Notes under the pieces: model-generated | What the model saw: the letters and a program-made list of their open reading frames with translations, nothing else | Told to the model about the DNA's origin: nothing | The model's database searches: none | Source: Veillonella sp. | GTDB lineage: Bacteria; Bacillota; Negativicutes; Veillonellales; Veillonellaceae | Reading direction: 5' to 3' | Length of the DNA: 64,000 nucleotides | Assembly (NCBI RefSeq): GCF_041333735.1 | Contig: NZ_JBGKFB010000001.1 | Coordinates: 434,001 to 498,000 of the forward strand | Shown here: positions 27,239 to 34,907 of the stretch, one piece after another | How positions within the stretch are numbered: position 1 is the stretch's first letter | How the letters are laid out: each line of letters starts with the position of its first letter | Translations under genes and position numbers: made by a program

Positions 27239-27285
27239 ACCCTAGGGTGTATTTTCTGTGTTATCCTATAGGTGTATACTGTGTT
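27239..27285 (+). promoter_or_regulatory. tandem 25-bp direct repeats upstream of the CobW operon
   Basis: GGTGTAT-(n)-CTGTGTT occurs twice with a 25-base period (27246-27262 and 27271-27285), each copy preceded by a small palindrome (CCCTAGGG and CCTATAGG). The second copy contains a TATACT -10-like hexamer. The repeats sit just upstream of the ribosome binding site at 27296-27302. By analogy with B. subtilis yciC, a zinc-responsive repressor site is a reasonable guess, but the sequence does not match the Bacillus Zur box. Confidence 0.4.
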
Positions 27286-27306
27286 TACATTACTCAGGAG
27301 GTACGT

Positions 27307-28176
27307 ATGATCCCTATTGTTATCATATCCGGATTTCTAGGGTCTGGAAAAACAACATTTTTACAACACATACTAAAAGAACATAAATCTACAGATAAAA
27401 TTTTAATTATAGAAAATGATTTTGGTGAAACCAGCCTCGATGCAGCCAATCTTGCAAAAACAGGGGCTACCATTCGTGAAGTTACATCCGGCTGTATTTG
27501 CTGTAGCTTGCAAGGAAATTTCCAACAAGCACTGCTCGACATTCTGCAAAATTACGATGTAGATACCATCTATATTGAACCATCAGGGGTCAGCAAATTA
27601 AGCGAAATCATCCATACATGTGAGGATGAAGAGATTGCAAAATCCGCCTATGTTCATGCATCGGTAACCACCGTAGATGCCATGCAAGCACCTATGTTTA
27701 TCAAAAACTTTGGTCTCTTCTTTAAGGATCAAATCACAAATAGTGATGCCATCTTCTTAAGTCATACCGAAGATATCCAACAAACAAGCATTACAAAACG
27801 TATGATTCACGAGTTAGCACCAAATACTCCAATTCATGAAGAAGCATGGAACACCATTGCGTTACGAGACTATATCAAACGCCTCTACCATTGTCATGAC
27901 GACAATTCCTTACATGATGAGCATCTATTTATGAGCCATACATTCAAAGACTTGCGTACACTCACCTTAGTACAGTGGAAAACTATCTTAGAAGGTATGC
28001 CAGATACCGTACTCCGTGCTAAAGGGATTGTACCGACCGTCGAAGGACCTCATGAGTTGCAATACGGTACTCATTACTGTTCCCTATCCCCTAGTGAGTC
28101 CACGGACTATAGCTTAGTTGTTATTGGTACAGATTTTAATGTACCAATGGTACATAACGAAGTGTGTCAATCATGA
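27307..28176 (+). CDS. CobW-family GTP-binding metal chaperone
   Basis: G3E GTPase of the COG0523 group: Walker A GFLGSGKTTFLQH (about 8-20), IENDFGETSLDAA, and the metal-binding GCICCSL motif (CXCC) near residue 62. Such proteins supply zinc or another metal to client enzymes, particularly in zinc starvation (YciC, ZigA) or act with cobamide enzymes. GGAGGTACGT supports the ATG at 27307, not the upstream frame start. It overlaps the next gene by ATGA and is followed by a permease and DUF1980 protein, as in Gram-positive zinc-starvation loci. Confidence 0.88.
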   Translation: MIPIVIISGFLGSGKTTFLQHILKEHKSTDKILIIENDFGETSLDAANLAKTGATIREVTSGCICCSLQGNFQQALLDILQNYDVDTIYIEPSGVSKLSEIIHTCEDEEIAKSAYVHASVTTVDAMQAPMFIKNFGLFFKDQITNSDAIFLSHTEDIQQTSITKRMIHELAPNTPIHEEAWNTIALRDYIKRLYHCHDDNSLHDEHLFMSHTFKDLRTLTLVQWKTILEGMPDTVLRAKGIVPTVEGPHELQYGTHYCSLSPSESTDYSLVVIGTDFNVPMVHNEVCQS

Positions 28177-29708
28177 TACCTGTTTATATCGTTACCGGAT
28201 TCATCGGTTCTGGTAAAAGTACTTTCATAAATGAACAACTACAACATCGTAAAAAGCTTGGTGGCACGGCATGTATCAGCGCCGAAGAAGGTGCTGTACC
28301 GCTCATCAAAGAAGGATTACAACTCAATCCTGATGTTCTTAGTGCAATTACGCCAAATCAACCTGATACATATAGTTCTTTAGCTGATGAAATCGTAAGC
28401 TATATCGACAAGGGAAAACCTAAAGAAATATGGATTGAATGGAACGGTATGATCAGCTTTCACCAACTAGAAGCCTTATTATATAATGATAAGCTAGGCC
28501 ATTTATTACAAATCGAAAAGGTATTATATCTTTGTACAGACCAATTCGTCGCATCCATTTTGCCTGGTTTAGGTAATGATGTAACAAGCCAATTATATAG
28601 TGCCGATTGTATCATCACAGAAACCGATACACATCACGCCTTATTACGGACCTATAACAGTGACGCCAAGATTGTAACAGCCCCAACACCAGAAAAGGTA
28701 GCAGAATTATGCCGTAATTCTACGTGGGGACTCATACCGAATCTATTAGTTATCGGCATTACCGCCTACATACTATTAGTCACTGCCTTCCGTCATGACA
28801 TTCCTTACTCCATTCACCAATGCTTTGCCATCATTACAGGGCTCATTATCGAGGCTATCCCGTTCCTATTATTAGGAACCATTGGTTCAACAGTTATTCG
28901 CTATTTCGTACCTCAACGAATACTGCTAAAACTATTAGGAGACCATTCTTGGAAGAGCTATGGTGCCGCTATGGTTAGCGGCTTAGCTTTACCAGTTTGC
29001 GACTGTGCTATTATTCCATTATTTAAAGCACTCACAGATAGAGGCGTACCATTATCTGTGGCCCTCCTATTTATGCTCGCCAGCCCAATCATCAATCCTA
29101 TTACGATTCTATCCACTTGGTATGCCTTCCCGGATAATCCAATGATTTCTGTATGGCGTATCGTACTTGGCCTGGGCGTAGCTTTATTGGTAGCCTTATC
29201 ATTCCGTTTTATACCACCATCTACGTCTATGATGAAAGCTAAAACGGCACAGAACCTAAGCTATGAAGAAATCGTATTAGAAGCGTCGAAAAGTAAGCAT
29301 ATCAATAAAAGAAGATTACTAATTCATATGGAAAAAGAGTTCTCCCAACTCTTATTCTATTTCTCTATTGCAGCTTGTGTACTATCCGTAGTTCAAGTGT
29401 ATGGGAAGCCTTGGCTCATCAATGCCGGTATCACATTACCTGACGTGTGGGCTATCCCAATTCTGCTAATATTGGCATTCTTCTTCTCTGTTTGCTCTAC
29501 ATCAGATGCTATTATAGGCAAATCCTTGAGCACCCTGTTCCCTATGAGCTCAGTCATGGGTTTCCTCATCTTAGGACCTATGCTGGATATTAAAAATGTA
29601 TATATTTTAAAACAATATATGCCTACATCATTCATTCTTCGTCTAGGCTTAACAATTGTAGTTATATCCTATTTAGCAGCATTAGGTTTTCAATTCTTTT
29701 TAAGCTAA
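28173..29708 (+). CDS. CobW-like P-loop domain fused to an ArsP/YcgR-type permease
   Basis: About 511 residues. Residues 1-185 are a CobW-like domain with Walker A TGFIGSGKSTFINEQL but no CXCC. From about 190 the chain becomes a polytopic membrane protein of the UPF0718/ArsP_1 family (YraQ, B. subtilis YcgR), with the characteristic SGLALPVCDCAIIPLFKAL and LLFMLASPIINPITILST blocks and some eight membrane helices. These permeases are encoded beside a DUF1980 protein, and the pair belongs to the Zur regulon in B. subtilis. A nucleotide-binding domain and the permease in one chain is unusual. The CobW stop and this ATG overlap, so translation is coupled. Substrate unknown; a metal or metal complex is inferred. 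Confidence 0.82.
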   Translation: MIPVYIVTGFIGSGKSTFINEQLQHRKKLGGTACISAEEGAVPLIKEGLQLNPDVLSAITPNQPDTYSSLADEIVSYIDKGKPKEIWIEWNGMISFHQLEALLYNDKLGHLLQIEKVLYLCTDQFVASILPGLGNDVTSQLYSADCIITETDTHHALLRTYNSDAKIVTAPTPEKVAELCRNSTWGLIPNLLVIGITAYILLVTAFRHDIPYSIHQCFAIITGLIIEAIPFLLLGTIGSTVIRYFVPQRILLKLLGDHSWKSYGAAMVSGLALPVCDCAIIPLFKALTDRGVPLSVALLFMLASPIINPITILSTWYAFPDNPMISVWRIVLGLGVALLVALSFRFIPPSTSMMKAKTAQNLSYEEIVLEASKSKHINKRRLLIHMEKEFSQLLFYFSIAACVLSVVQVYGKPWLINAGITLPDVWAIPILLILAFFFSVCSTSDAIIGKSLSTLFPMSSVMGFLILGPMLDIKNVYILKQYMPTSFILRLGLTIVVISYLAALGFQFFLS

Positions 29709-29760
29709 TGTTTAGTCATTACTATTTCAGTTCTTCATGAATATAAAAGGAGATGATTCT

Positions 29761-30525
29761 ATGAAATTTGGACTGAAAGATCGCTTTTCCATTGTGAAAG
29801 GTTTACTCTACCTTATCTTAGGTATCTGCTGTGTATACCTAATCGTAACCGGTCGTTATTTGAATTATATTGCACCACGATATGAACTGCTATTAGGTAT
29901 TAGTAGTGTAGCTCTCATACTAGGTGGATTAGCTACGGTTATTTGGGCTCCATCGCGCTATTATAAACACAACTGGCGCTCTATCGTACCTATCATTATT
30001 CCCGTAGTCTTGCTCATCGTGCCGCCTGTCCTAGTGCCTACAACTGGTGTTCAAGGTGCAGCACGCATCAATGACGATACAAACAACTTTGATTTTACAA
30101 ATGATGCCATCGGCGAGGTGATTACTGTTAATAGTGAAAGTAAAGAGCCAGGCATTTCTAAAGACAAAAAAGAAATTGTATTAAACTCAGACAATTTTTA
30201 TCAAACTATCGTAAAGGTTGGATCTAATGTAGACCAATACAAAGACTACACAGTATATATGACAGGCTATGTAAACCGCGATGATAACACGCTAAAATCT
30301 AATGAGTTTACTATTTCTCGTATGGCTATGTCCTGCTGTATTGCTGACGTGGCACCGATTGGCATGACCGCCCATAAAGCCGATGGCGATAGCTTAGCCA
30401 ATGAACAATGGGTATCTATCGAAGGCAAAGTATCTACACGAGATTTCCACGGTCGTCAACAACCATACGTAGAAATTACAAAAATAAAATCAGCTGAGCC
30501 AATTCTAGGGTATGTATATCCTTAA
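29761..30525 (+). CDS. TIGR03943/DUF1980 membrane protein (YcgQ-like)
   Basis: 254 residues. Two or three membrane helices in the first 100 residues (LLYLILGICCVYLIVTG, LLLGISSVALILGGLA, IIIPVVLLIVPPVLVP) and an extracytoplasmic domain containing YMTGYVNRDD, ISRMAMSCCIADVAPIGM and NEQWVSIEGKV, the hallmarks of the YcgQ family. The CC pair may bind metal. It accompanies the YcgR-like permease. AAGGAGATG precedes the ATG at 29761, giving a shorter protein than the frame beginning at 29737. Confidence 0.88.
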   Translation: MKFGLKDRFSIVKGLLYLILGICCVYLIVTGRYLNYIAPRYELLLGISSVALILGGLATVIWAPSRYYKHNWRSIVPIIIPVVLLIVPPVLVPTTGVQGAARINDDTNNFDFTNDAIGEVITVNSESKEPGISKDKKEIVLNSDNFYQTIVKVGSNVDQYKDYTVYMTGYVNRDDNTLKSNEFTISRMAMSCCIADVAPIGMTAHKADGDSLANEQWVSIEGKVSTRDFHGRQQPYVEITKIKSAEPILGYVYP

Positions 30526-30627
30526 ACAGTCTGAAATAGGCTACACTAAACGGCCTTAAATCGATATCATCACAGACACTTACATAGATAGAATCAAATC
30601 ATCTTAGATAAGATACCTAAAACAAAT

Positions 30628-30654
30628 AAAACCGAGGCATAACGCCTCGGTTTT
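30628..30654. terminator. convergent terminator between the metal operon and bioY
   Basis: AAAACCGAGGC and GCCTCGGTTTT form a perfect stem over a five-base loop. Confidence 0.88.
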
Positions 30655-30705
30655 AATAAATATATAATTTTAACAAACATATAATTGTATTATATAAGAA
30701 CTATA

Positions 30706-31272
30706 TTATCGATGTAATTCTTTAACAATTCGTTTGCCAAGAGATGCAGCAACGGCACAAAGGAAGATGTCTGGACCTACTGGGATCAAAAAACATGTAA
30801 TAATAACGGCCTCTACCCCAATTGGTTTACCTAAGTACAAATTCATAATGAAGTATAGATAAATCATACCAAGGCCATACACGATAAATAGATTTAATAT
30901 GGATCCTGCCAATAATCGTTTAAATGACAATGTTTCCATAGACTCTGCAATACGGCCTACTGCATAAGCACCCACCATAAAACCAATTAAATAACCAAAG
31001 GTAGGTTGTAAAATGTAACCAGGGCCACCACCAGATGTAAAAATTGGCACCCCAATTAATCCTAATACAATATAAATGCCAACACTAGCGGCTCCTAATC
31101 GACTACCTAACACAATGCCTGCGAGGGTAGTAAATAAGATTTGTAATGTAAATGGACAATTTGGTAATGGTACCCGTATAAAAGCACCTACGGCAATTAA
31201 TGCCACAAAGAGTGCTGTCATCGTTAATTGACGGGTGGTAATGCGACCTTGTTTCGATACTGTGGAACTCAT
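30706..31272 (-). CDS. bioY: biotin transporter BioY (ECF S component)
   Basis: About 188 residues with six membrane helices. BioY signatures: VPLPNCPFTLQILFTTLAG near the N-terminus, GGGPGYILQPTFGYLIGF in the centre and IPVGPDIFLCAVAAS at the end. Takes up biotin, probably with a shared ECF energising module encoded elsewhere. GGAGGTATACC supports the ATG at 31272. No biotin synthesis genes are adjacent. A BirA-like inverted repeat stands 70 bases upstream. Confidence 0.94.
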   Translation of the reverse strand: MSSTVSKQGRITTRQLTMTALFVALIAVGAFIRVPLPNCPFTLQILFTTLAGIVLGSRLGAASVGIYIVLGLIGVPIFTSGGGPGYILQPTFGYLIGFMVGAYAVGRIAESMETLSFKRLLAGSILNLFIVYGLGMIYLYFIMNLYLGKPIGVEAVIITCFLIPVGPDIFLCAVAASLGKRIVKELHR

Positions 31273-31340
31273 GGTATACCTCCATTGATAACACATCAAC
31301 AAACTACTAACTACCTAAATTAAAACACTTGTATTTTTAA

Positions 31341-31372
31341 TTGTCAACTACGCATGTTGACTTTTAGTTAAC
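31341..31372 (-). promoter_or_regulatory. candidate BirA operator upstream of bioY
   Basis: TTGTCAAC (31341-31348) and GTTAAC (31367-31372) are spaced 18 bases apart, close to the TTGTTAAC-N-GTTAACAA arrangement of BirA sites in Firmicutes; a third half-site GTTGAC (31356-31361) lies between them and makes a perfect inverted repeat with GTCAAC. Its position upstream of bioY fits biotin repression. Confidence 0.5.
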
Positions 31373-31538
31373 TATGTAGTCTAATACTATATATACAATG
31401 ATTTCAAGGTTTTTGTTTTTTTGACCATATATTATAGTTATTATCAATCATTTATAATAACTAAAAGATATACTCATCTTCATGCAAAAACTCATTAATT
31501 TCATCTTATATTCATATAACAATATTAAATTATATGTA

Positions 31539-31560
31539 AGTAGATTGAGTAAAATCTACT
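31539..31560 (+). promoter_or_regulatory. 8-bp inverted repeat upstream of a PepSY gene
   Basis: AGTAGATT, six bases, AATCTACT, 55 bases before the start codon. It could be an operator (for example for a two-component regulator) or a leader hairpin. The rest of 31373-31615 is A+T-rich promoter DNA. Confidence 0.35.
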
Positions 31561-31615
31561 TTCACAAAATCGTAAAAAAAGAAAAATGATATTTTGGTAT
31601 CAGGAGGCATTAATT

Positions 31616-32203
31616 ATGAAAAATGTTAAGAAAGTATCCAAAGTTTTATGTGCATTCGGCGTTAGTACAGTATTATTAGCAGGTGTAGTTGGCGCAGCTA
31701 GCAACCATGCTTACAACAATAATAGCAACTGGAACGGTGTTGGTAGCGTAGCTCCATCCGCTCAAGCTAACTATTCTGTTGATTACATGGGCGCTGTTAC
31801 AGTATTCCAACAAAACTTCCCTGGCGCATCTGTTAAATCTATTTCCTACGATGCTAAACACAACCCTTACTATGAAGTAGAAGGTTACTACAACAACCGT
31901 GAAGTAGAAATTAAAGTAGACGAAGCAACTGGTCAAATCGTTGGTAAAGAAGTAAAACGTTATGCAATCTCTCACAAAACTATTAACGTTCAAAACATCA
32001 TCATCCCTGAAGTAGCTGAAACAAAAGCTCTTGAAAAAGTAGGTTCTGATTTCCAAACTATGGAATGGTCCGTTGAACGCGAAAACGGCCGAGCTGTATA
32101 CAAATTCGATATGACAACTGGTGGCGACAAAAAAGCTGAAGTAAAAGTTGATGGCATGAACGGTAAAGTATTGAGCTCCAAAGTAAAAACTACAAAATAC
32201 TAA
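31616..32203 (+). CDS. exported PepSY-domain protein
   Basis: 195 residues. Signal peptide MKNVKKVSKVLCAFGVSTVL with cleavage after AGVVGAA. Two PepSY-type modules: AVTVFQQNFPGASVKSISYD with YYEVEGYYNNREVEIKVDE, and KALEKVGSDFQTMEWSVERE with YKFDMTTGGDKKAEVKVDG. PepSY domains are thought to modulate peptidases or bind cell-surface components. GGAGGCATTAATT precedes the ATG. Codon use is strongly biased and the gene looks highly expressed. Two further PepSY genes occur at 53.5-55.8 kb; all three share the W-S-V-x(4)-G-x-x-Y motif. Confidence 0.88.
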   Translation: MKNVKKVSKVLCAFGVSTVLLAGVVGAASNHAYNNNSNWNGVGSVAPSAQANYSVDYMGAVTVFQQNFPGASVKSISYDAKHNPYYEVEGYYNNREVEIKVDEATGQIVGKEVKRYAISHKTINVQNIIIPEVAETKALEKVGSDFQTMEWSVERENGRAVYKFDMTTGGDKKAEVKVDGMNGKVLSSKVKTTKY

Positions 32204-32442
32204 GAATTTCCTTTCATCTAGTGAACCCCTATCCTAACCCACTAAGATGACACACTACACATATAACACACATACTATACACACAGTATCCATTGGATAC
32301 ACTCTCTAACACAAACTAACACACAAACTTAGAGAGCCCCCATGACTCACACAGGGCTCTCTCAAAATCCTATCTCACACAATAGGTAAATGGTCTGTGC
32401 TCACACACCACAGACCAAACGTTACACACACTATACTCCCTT
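32204..32442 (+). other. CA-rich multi-hairpin 3' region of the PepSY gene
   Basis: About 240 non-coding bases before the terminator. A chain of small perfect hairpins (GTATCC-att-GGATAC; GAGAGCCC...GGGCTCTC; GGTCTGTG-ctcacac-CACAGACC) is joined by unpaired stretches built of ACACA. It has no T-rich tract until the terminator at 32443, so it is likely transcribed with the gene. A very similar design follows the PepSY gene at 53.5 kb. Confidence 0.55.
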
Positions 32443-32478
32443 AAAAAGACCTTGGATCGTTGAATCCAAGGTCTTTTA
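32443..32478 (+). terminator. terminator of the PepSY transcript
   Basis: AAAAGACCTTGGAT pairs with ATCCAAGGTCTTTT over a short loop. Confidence 0.88.
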
Positions 32479-32598
32479 TGATTATCTAACTATACTTATC
32501 AAAAAAATTCTAATAAAAATATAATTTATAGAGGTACAATAAGGTTATATTGGAGAGTAAAGATTCATTAACTTGCAATTTATTTCACATAATTGCTT

Positions 32599-34383
32599 CT
32601 AATTATCAGCCACTAGCTCTCTCCCTATTGTATACTCCAAGTAAGCATCGTAATTATCTATATTTATATCATCAGAATTATACTCAATTGACAATTTATT
32701 TAATTTTTCCTCTAAACACCTCTTCCCATAAATTGGTTCTTCTGTTCGATTTTTGGCTTCAACAAAAACGACCTGATTTGTTGTTCTTGTAGGGTAAATA
32801 ATCATACCATCAAACTCACATAATTTACGCCCCACAGTATCCTTTTTATAAACTACAATACTTGCAGGTATGCTAATGCTTGTATCATTTTTTAAATCTC
32901 TTTCTAGCAAACCTAAAATAAATTCAACCTCATGATTAATATCTGCTGTTTCACAGGAGCCACGTAATAAATTTCTTAATTCATTCAATCGAGAAGTTTT
33001 CCCCCGAGTACATATAACACATTTTTTCTTATCTACTGTTGGTTTAATAACCGTAGGATTTTCATCAAACAAATAAAACAAGAAGAACTTCACACAAAGA
33101 ATGAATCGTATATCCGTAGATTTAATAGGGCGTATTTTACGTAAATATTTCACTACACAGCGCATAACTTTAAATGCAGCATACCATTTTATTTGTCTAC
33201 TACAGCTTTTTTTTACTGAAACCAAGATAGTTTGTTCACCAGATTGTCTGTTATAATATCCAACTCGTGTATTATTAATTCGTTCAAGTTCAGCAAGCAG
33301 CCCTGTAATACAGCCATATTCCTCTATAGAAAAAGTAATCTTTAAAATCTCATTATACGTATAATCTTTTCTATGGATATAATTTTTATTCAAAATACTA
33401 CTTTTATCGAGAAATAGATTATCGTAATAGCATATATTAGCAATATTATTATTTTTTTTAATTTTAGAAACCATATTCCGTGAAATTTTATAATAACAAA
33501 TAGCATTTGAGTTCTCATTATAAACAGTATCATCAAGTAACTTCGTGGCAGATTGTACTAATGAATAAGATGGTTGATTATTATTATACTCAGATAATAA
33601 CTCTCTAAATAATAGTATCATTGCTTTCTCATTACATAGATCAATTATCAGTGGAGTTTCTGCAATATGTAAGTCATATGCCATATATGATACAAGTCTC
33701 ACATTCCGAAATATTTCAAATACATATTTTAACTTGCTGTCTTCAGGTAACATAGACTCATTTATGTAAGCATATAAGATTTCTAATGCTAATAATACTG
33801 ATTGTTTCCCTTGATCACATCGCTCTAAAATTAATATTGAATTCAATAAATGTAGCCGGTGATAATTTTTGCAATCCAAAATATTCTTCGCTGTAGATTT
33901 ATACCTTTCATTTTCCGAAGCATTCACTATCTCATCATAAAATGACCTATCCTCCGATGCTAACATAGTAACAGCTCGTGATGCTGTAAAGGTATTATAA
34001 AAATGTCCAATATTATAAATAATACAAAGCAACTGCAGTATATCCGCAATTGACGGCTTATTATCGATACCATCAAAAGTACTTTGAAAGTCCTCTCCTG
34101 AAATTAAATTGTTATAACTCAGTCTTAAGTGACTTTGTAAATTTTTTTTTATTATCTGATGAAAGTATAATTGTAGAATAATATAATCATATCTACTCTT
34201 AGCTAATTTTTTTACTACTTTAATAACACCTAATTGAGGTATTTCTTTTACACGAGTAATAAATCCACTATTTTCAAGTTCATCCCATAATTCTGTAGCA
34301 TAAGCATAAAGATCTATCTCAACTTTCATATTGTGTTTACGAGTTTTTTGTTTTGGCAGTAACTCATGAGAAATTATTGTCAT
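32599..34383 (-). CDS. large orphan protein with C-terminal PD-(D/E)XK nuclease signature
   Basis: 594 residues, not recognised as a named family. The C-terminal 90 residues read CEFDGMIIYP, a strand turn, then VVFVEAKNRTEE: Asp525 and Glu542-x-Lys544 fit the PD-(D/E)XK nuclease site, with the upstream helix VEFILGLLERDL supplying a Glu. In the N-terminal third, ILQLLCIIYNIGHFYNTF (about 115-132) resembles an HD-type helix (HDIGH) in which His-Asp have become Tyr-Asn, so any hydrolase activity there would be lost; this similarity is weak. The middle is helical. The gene is much richer in A+T than its neighbours and stands alone with AAGGAG upstream, which suggests transfer. A defence or mobile-element role is possible but unproven. 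Confidence 0.6.
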   Translation of the reverse strand: MTIISHELLPKQKTRKHNMKVEIDLYAYATELWDELENSGFITRVKEIPQLGVIKVVKKLAKSRYDYIILQLYFHQIIKKNLQSHLRLSYNNLISGEDFQSTFDGIDNKPSIADILQLLCIIYNIGHFYNTFTASRAVTMLASEDRSFYDEIVNASENERYKSTAKNILDCKNYHRLHLLNSILILERCDQGKQSVLLALEILYAYINESMLPEDSKLKYVFEIFRNVRLVSYMAYDLHIAETPLIIDLCNEKAMILLFRELLSEYNNNQPSYSLVQSATKLLDDTVYNENSNAICYYKISRNMVSKIKKNNNIANICYYDNLFLDKSSILNKNYIHRKDYTYNEILKITFSIEEYGCITGLLAELERINNTRVGYYNRQSGEQTILVSVKKSCSRQIKWYAAFKVMRCVVKYLRKIRPIKSTDIRFILCVKFFLFYLFDENPTVIKPTVDKKKCVICTRGKTSRLNELRNLLRGSCETADINHEVEFILGLLERDLKNDTSISIPASIVVYKKDTVGRKLCEFDGMIIYPTRTTNQVVFVEAKNRTEEPIYGKRCLEEKLNKLSIEYNSDDINIDNYDAYLEYTIGRELVADN

Positions 34384-34756
34384 ATACAGATATCTCCTTA
34401 TAATCCCCTAACAATCTCAGTTTTAAAATTCAGTATTAATATTTTTAACATATAATACTTTAAAACAATTAGATAAATATACCAATATGAACCTTTTAAT
34501 AAGCTTTAATATTGACTATACTCTAGCATGTCACCCTTTTTATCCAATTAAAAAAATATAAAAATCTACTAAGAAAGATATTCTCGTTATATATAAATAT
34601 GAATCAGTGTTATCTATATTGTTTCATATTTATATAAAAAAATAAATAATTCTATATTTTATATTTACTAACAAAAAATCTCGTAATATTCTTTCTATCA
34701 CAAAAATAACACCATATTAATAAAATATCATTCATAAAATTAATAATTGATAAACC
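34384..34756. other. A+T-rich intergenic DNA upstream of the orphan nuclease gene
   Basis: Very A+T-rich with long A and T runs; contains no convincing frame. It should hold the promoter of the orphan gene. I see nothing else. Confidence 0.5.
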
Positions 34757-34758
34757 AA

Positions 34759-34783
34759 AAGACCTCCCACGAAGGGAGGTCTT
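34759..34783 (-). terminator. terminator of the metY transcript
   Basis: AAGACCTCCC and GGGAGGTCTT over a five-base loop, followed on the minus strand by TTGG and T-rich DNA. Between it and metY a CTTAAGC / GCTTAAG hairpin (34828-34853) is also present. Confidence 0.8.
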
Positions 34784-34907
34784 ATGTATAAGTTTTTATA
34801 GGTCTGATAGTTTGTGTTCTATTTCTTAAGCGAGGTCTAGCTTAAGGATGTCATTTGTATGTTCTGAAAGTTTGATCTATAGTATTTCCATAATGGAAGT
34901 ACAAAAA

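Noticed and set aside
27057..27245. 62-codon plus-strand frame before the CobW gene
   Set aside because: A+T-rich, no ribosome binding site, low-complexity product; probably promoter DNA.
32204..32598. tRNA or other classical structural RNA genes
   Set aside because: Short perfect hairpins exist, but no cloverleaf, CCA end or anticodon arm could be drawn here; no tRNA or rRNA gene was recognised by eye elsewhere in the window.
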